This document shows positions 62,182-64,000 of a stretch of DNA of 64,000 nucleotides, piece by piece. Within the stretch, counting starts at the first letter, position 1; every line of letters begins with the position of its first letter. Origin of the DNA: Magicicada septendecula. Lineage: Eukaryota; Arthropoda; Insecta; Hemiptera; Cicadidae. Made by a program: the position numbers and the translations under genes. The notes under the pieces were generated by a model. That model was not told the DNA's origin. It saw nothing but the letters and a program-made list of their open reading frames with translations, and did no database searches. Location of the stretch: the NCBI GenBank assembly GCA_034769895.1, contig CM068369.1:148652574-148716573 (forward strand). Reading direction: 5' to 3'.

Positions 62182-62617
62182 TGTGACGGCAGCGGTATGC
62201 GAACATCTGCTCTCCGGTACCAACGGTGGACACAGCGAGCCAATCCAGCATCAACGTTCGGAGCTAGCCAATCAGCGATCCGGTTAGTTAATAAAACCCG
62301 GGCCGGCAGAAAATTTTACACACTTCATCACCACGCCATCGGAACGCACTTCATCTCCTCTCCTCTCTTGGACTACATCGAGGCGGAGTCAGCCGGAAGG
62401 AACAGCCGAAGAATAGAACGGCCGCCGTTCTTGCGTCTTCGCACTTCCGTTCCGCGCCAGCGATCGATTTCGGCTGGGCCGGCAGCCGACTCTACAACCG
62501 GTGCCGAAAGAAGAGGAGAACTGTAGTACGCCACGAACATCTTAGCGAGGCACAACCTACATCAGCATTCTCGCCACAAGGTCCTTTTTAGGGCCACCAA
62601 AAACACTAGAGTGTACG
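62182..62617 (+). repeat. probable gypsy-type LTR
   Basis: Starts TGTGACGGCAGCGG after an AT-rich flank and ends about GTGTACGA, two bases before TGGCGCC. It is GC-rich in contrast to its surroundings, has a CCAATC box (62267), a TAATAAAACCCGGG TATA-like core (62290) and a GGTCCTTTTTAGGGCC hairpin (62579-62594) before its end. A 109-codon frame inside (62197-62526) is probably incidental. No internal gag or pol follows. Confidence 0.5.
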
Positions 62618-62619
62618 AT

Positions 62620-62637
62620 TGGCGCCATTTGCCATGC
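62620..62637 (+). promoter_or_regulatory. primer-binding-site-like sequence after the LTR
   Basis: TGGCGCCATTTGCCATGC, in the position expected for a gypsy primer-binding site. Confidence 0.4.
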
Positions 62638-63139
62638 GGCAAGCCTTTTGTCCGGTGACAATCCATATGTCATAAAGCATCCCTTTAAACCATGATGTTA
62701 CCGATTGACCTTTGTGATTGAGTTCAGTATGTGTCTACATTAATCTATGCCTTCTTCAATTAAAAGAGGTCTCTCAAAACTGTTATTCACTTCCTCGACT
62801 CACCTACGTTTTTTATTGACTTACAAATGAACGAAAAATGTCAGAATTCTCTTTTTCTCTTGTACGAACACAAACGACTAAATATGTCAACCTGACATGA
62901 ATAAACGAAACATCAAAATTTTCAGTCAAGGTATTGTTTAAAATAATTCCTACACCTGGACTGCCTTCGTTTTGCTTTTCTGTTCACAATCTCTTAGGAC
63001 ATTAATATTTCTTATGTACTCTTGATAGTAACATAGCGATTACATTTTAATAAGTACTTTTTTGTACTATAATTGGCAAATATTACATTAATTGTGTTGA
63101 ATATAGCATGCTAAAATACAAATGCCAACCAAATTCTCA
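62638..63139. other. spacer
   Basis: Nothing recognised. No retroelement coding region follows the LTR. Confidence 0.5.
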
Positions 63140-63330
63140 AACAAATAAGGAATGGTCAGATACCAGAAGTACGGGAAGACCAAGAACCCCTGTCGGCTGG
63201 AAAACATTCGGCGACACGCTGAAACACACCAGGAATTGGCAAGCGACCTCGGGAAATCAGTAGGCCTACCGTTGGATGATGTCGAGGCTGTAACATCATG
63301 TGGACGGAGTGTAGGAAGGTATATATAAAC
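63140..63330 (+). pseudogene. possible Tc/mariner-like transposase N-terminal fragment
   Basis: The + strand encodes STGRPRTPVGW and, one frame over, ENIRRHAETHQELASDLG, then KSVGLPLDDVEAV. The GRPRTP linker followed by ENIRR and a helix-turn-helix-like GLP..D segment resembles the DNA-binding region of mariner-type transposases. It is short and frameshifted, with no DDE part. Confidence 0.35.
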
Positions 63331-63624
63331 ATGAAGTAAATATATCACCGTAATTTATACAAATTATTATTTTATGTATTATTCAGGAGAATTATGAAAT
63401 TAGCGCCCATATCTACAGACAGTTCCATCCTGCGACGATTTTTTGCCTTGCGCCAAATCAGCTGGAATGCTCGAAGAATAATAATAGATCTATGCTCTTT
63501 ATATTTAACTTTACTCTGTTACTGTGTAAATATGTGTACTACCAACAGATAAGCTACCGACATTTGGGCGCAGCGCGCTCGCCCACACACACGGGCTCTA
63601 CTGACAGAGAATTACAAACACACG

Positions 63625-63639
63625 TTTAAATTCAGCTTT
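63625..63639. repeat. target site duplication of the SINE, left
   Basis: TTTAAATTCAGCTTT, identical to 63890-63904. Confidence 0.9.
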
Positions 63640-63889
63640 TTTTAAGCTCCGCTCAACAGTCCCTGAAAGGACCAAGGCGTACCGCGCGGCTGTTGTATGC
63701 AATGTGACGGTTGCATGGCTAGCACAACGCGGCACCAGCCGCTAGTTGCGGTATTCACAGCCAGGAGGCGGCGCTGTTCTCTCAGCGTCTACTCAGTTCG
63801 GCCTCACAACCCTAAGTGCACGCCGTACGGAACCTCCGCCGGGAATTGAACCCGGGACCACGAGCGCATCAACCGCCCGCGCTAGCCAC
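63640..63889 (-). mobile_element. complete tRNA-derived SINE
   Basis: 250 bases. On the reverse strand it starts GTGGCTAGCGCGGGCGGTTG (A box TGGCTAGCGCGGG at 63888-63876) and has a B box GGTTCAATTCC at 63852-63842, the split polymerase III promoter. A conserved body follows (GCGGTACGCCTTGGTCCTTT) and it ends in an A-run. TTTAAATTCAGCTTT lies directly on both sides (63625-63639 and 63890-63904), a 15-bp target duplication made by LINE-encoded retrotransposition. The second copy is at 60135-60260. Confidence 0.9.
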
Positions 63890-63904
63890 TTTAAATTCAG
63901 CTTT
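63890..63904. repeat. target site duplication of the SINE, right
   Basis: TTTAAATTCAGCTTT, identical to 63625-63639. Confidence 0.9.
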
Positions 63905-64000
63905 ACGGTTTTATAATAAGCAATTTATTAACTGTTTAAAAATTACTAACTGTTACACAAATTGAACTAACGACTAAGTTTCTAACACAGAAACATGAAT

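Noticed and set aside
62197-62526. 109-codon frame in a GC-rich block
   Set aside because: It lies inside a sequence with LTR features (TGTGACGG start, CCAAT and TATA-like boxes, PBS-like end), and the residues match no family I recognise.
63842-63889. tRNA gene candidate
   Set aside because: A and B boxes are present, but a full cloverleaf is not. The sequence is the head of a SINE with a target duplication.

Overview
The window looks like intergenic DNA of an arthropod, most likely an insect. It is AT-rich, full of simple repeats, and contains retroelement families typical of insects: Ty3/gypsy LTR elements, R1-like and Jockey-like non-LTR elements, a tRNA-derived SINE and a TIR DNA transposon. 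I found no confident host gene, no tRNA or rRNA gene and no CRISPR array. Almost everything that can be named is a transposable element, and most copies are decayed. Species-level placement is not possible from this sequence alone.

Layout. 1-379 is a GC-richer stretch with a reading frame open at the left edge. 380-3738 is one DNA transposon with 36-bp inverted termini. It encodes a two-part protein that appears to have lost its catalytic middle. 4172-19138 is a chain of LTR elements separated only by AT tracts: element A (4230-8393, +, internally deleted), element B (8400-10050, solo-LTR-like) and element C (10089-19138, -, with two LTRs, gag, protease, RT, RNase H and integrase). C carries a nested LTR-like insertion at about 15.09-16.46 kb. 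LTRs of the A/C lineage and of the B lineage recur at 56906-58114 (D, related to A/C) and 22268-23748 (E, related to B). The intact junctions carry TGCAA/TTGCA termini beside AT dinucleotide runs, which suggests AT-directed integration.

19.1-33.3 kb is mostly anonymous AT-rich sequence with a LINE RT fragment (21.0-21.46 kb), element E, an LTR-like repeat F1 and a long TTC run. 33.4-37.0 kb is a GC-richer cluster of LINE fragments: a Jockey-like endonuclease piece, an RT piece on +, and an R1-like element on - that meets the RT piece abruptly near 35085. 37-51.3 kb is largely unexplained AT-rich sequence, with an LTR end and a duplicated primer-binding-site-like motif at 38.64-38.96 kb. 51.3-55.0 kb holds a second gypsy lineage: solo LTR F2 with an exact ATAT duplication, a degenerate integrase followed by LTR F3, and a 142-bp foldback element at 54448-54589. 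55-64 kb holds a dispersed repeat copy, LTR D, a LINE 3' end, long CT/GA arrays, an LTR with a TGGCGCC site at 62.2-62.6 kb, and a complete SINE at 63640-63889 with a 15-bp target duplication.

Within each element the parts would have worked together (gag coat, protease, RT/RNase H and integrase between LTR promoters; a transposase acting on its TIRs). No autonomous copy is intact here, because every coding module shows stops, frameshifts or deletions.
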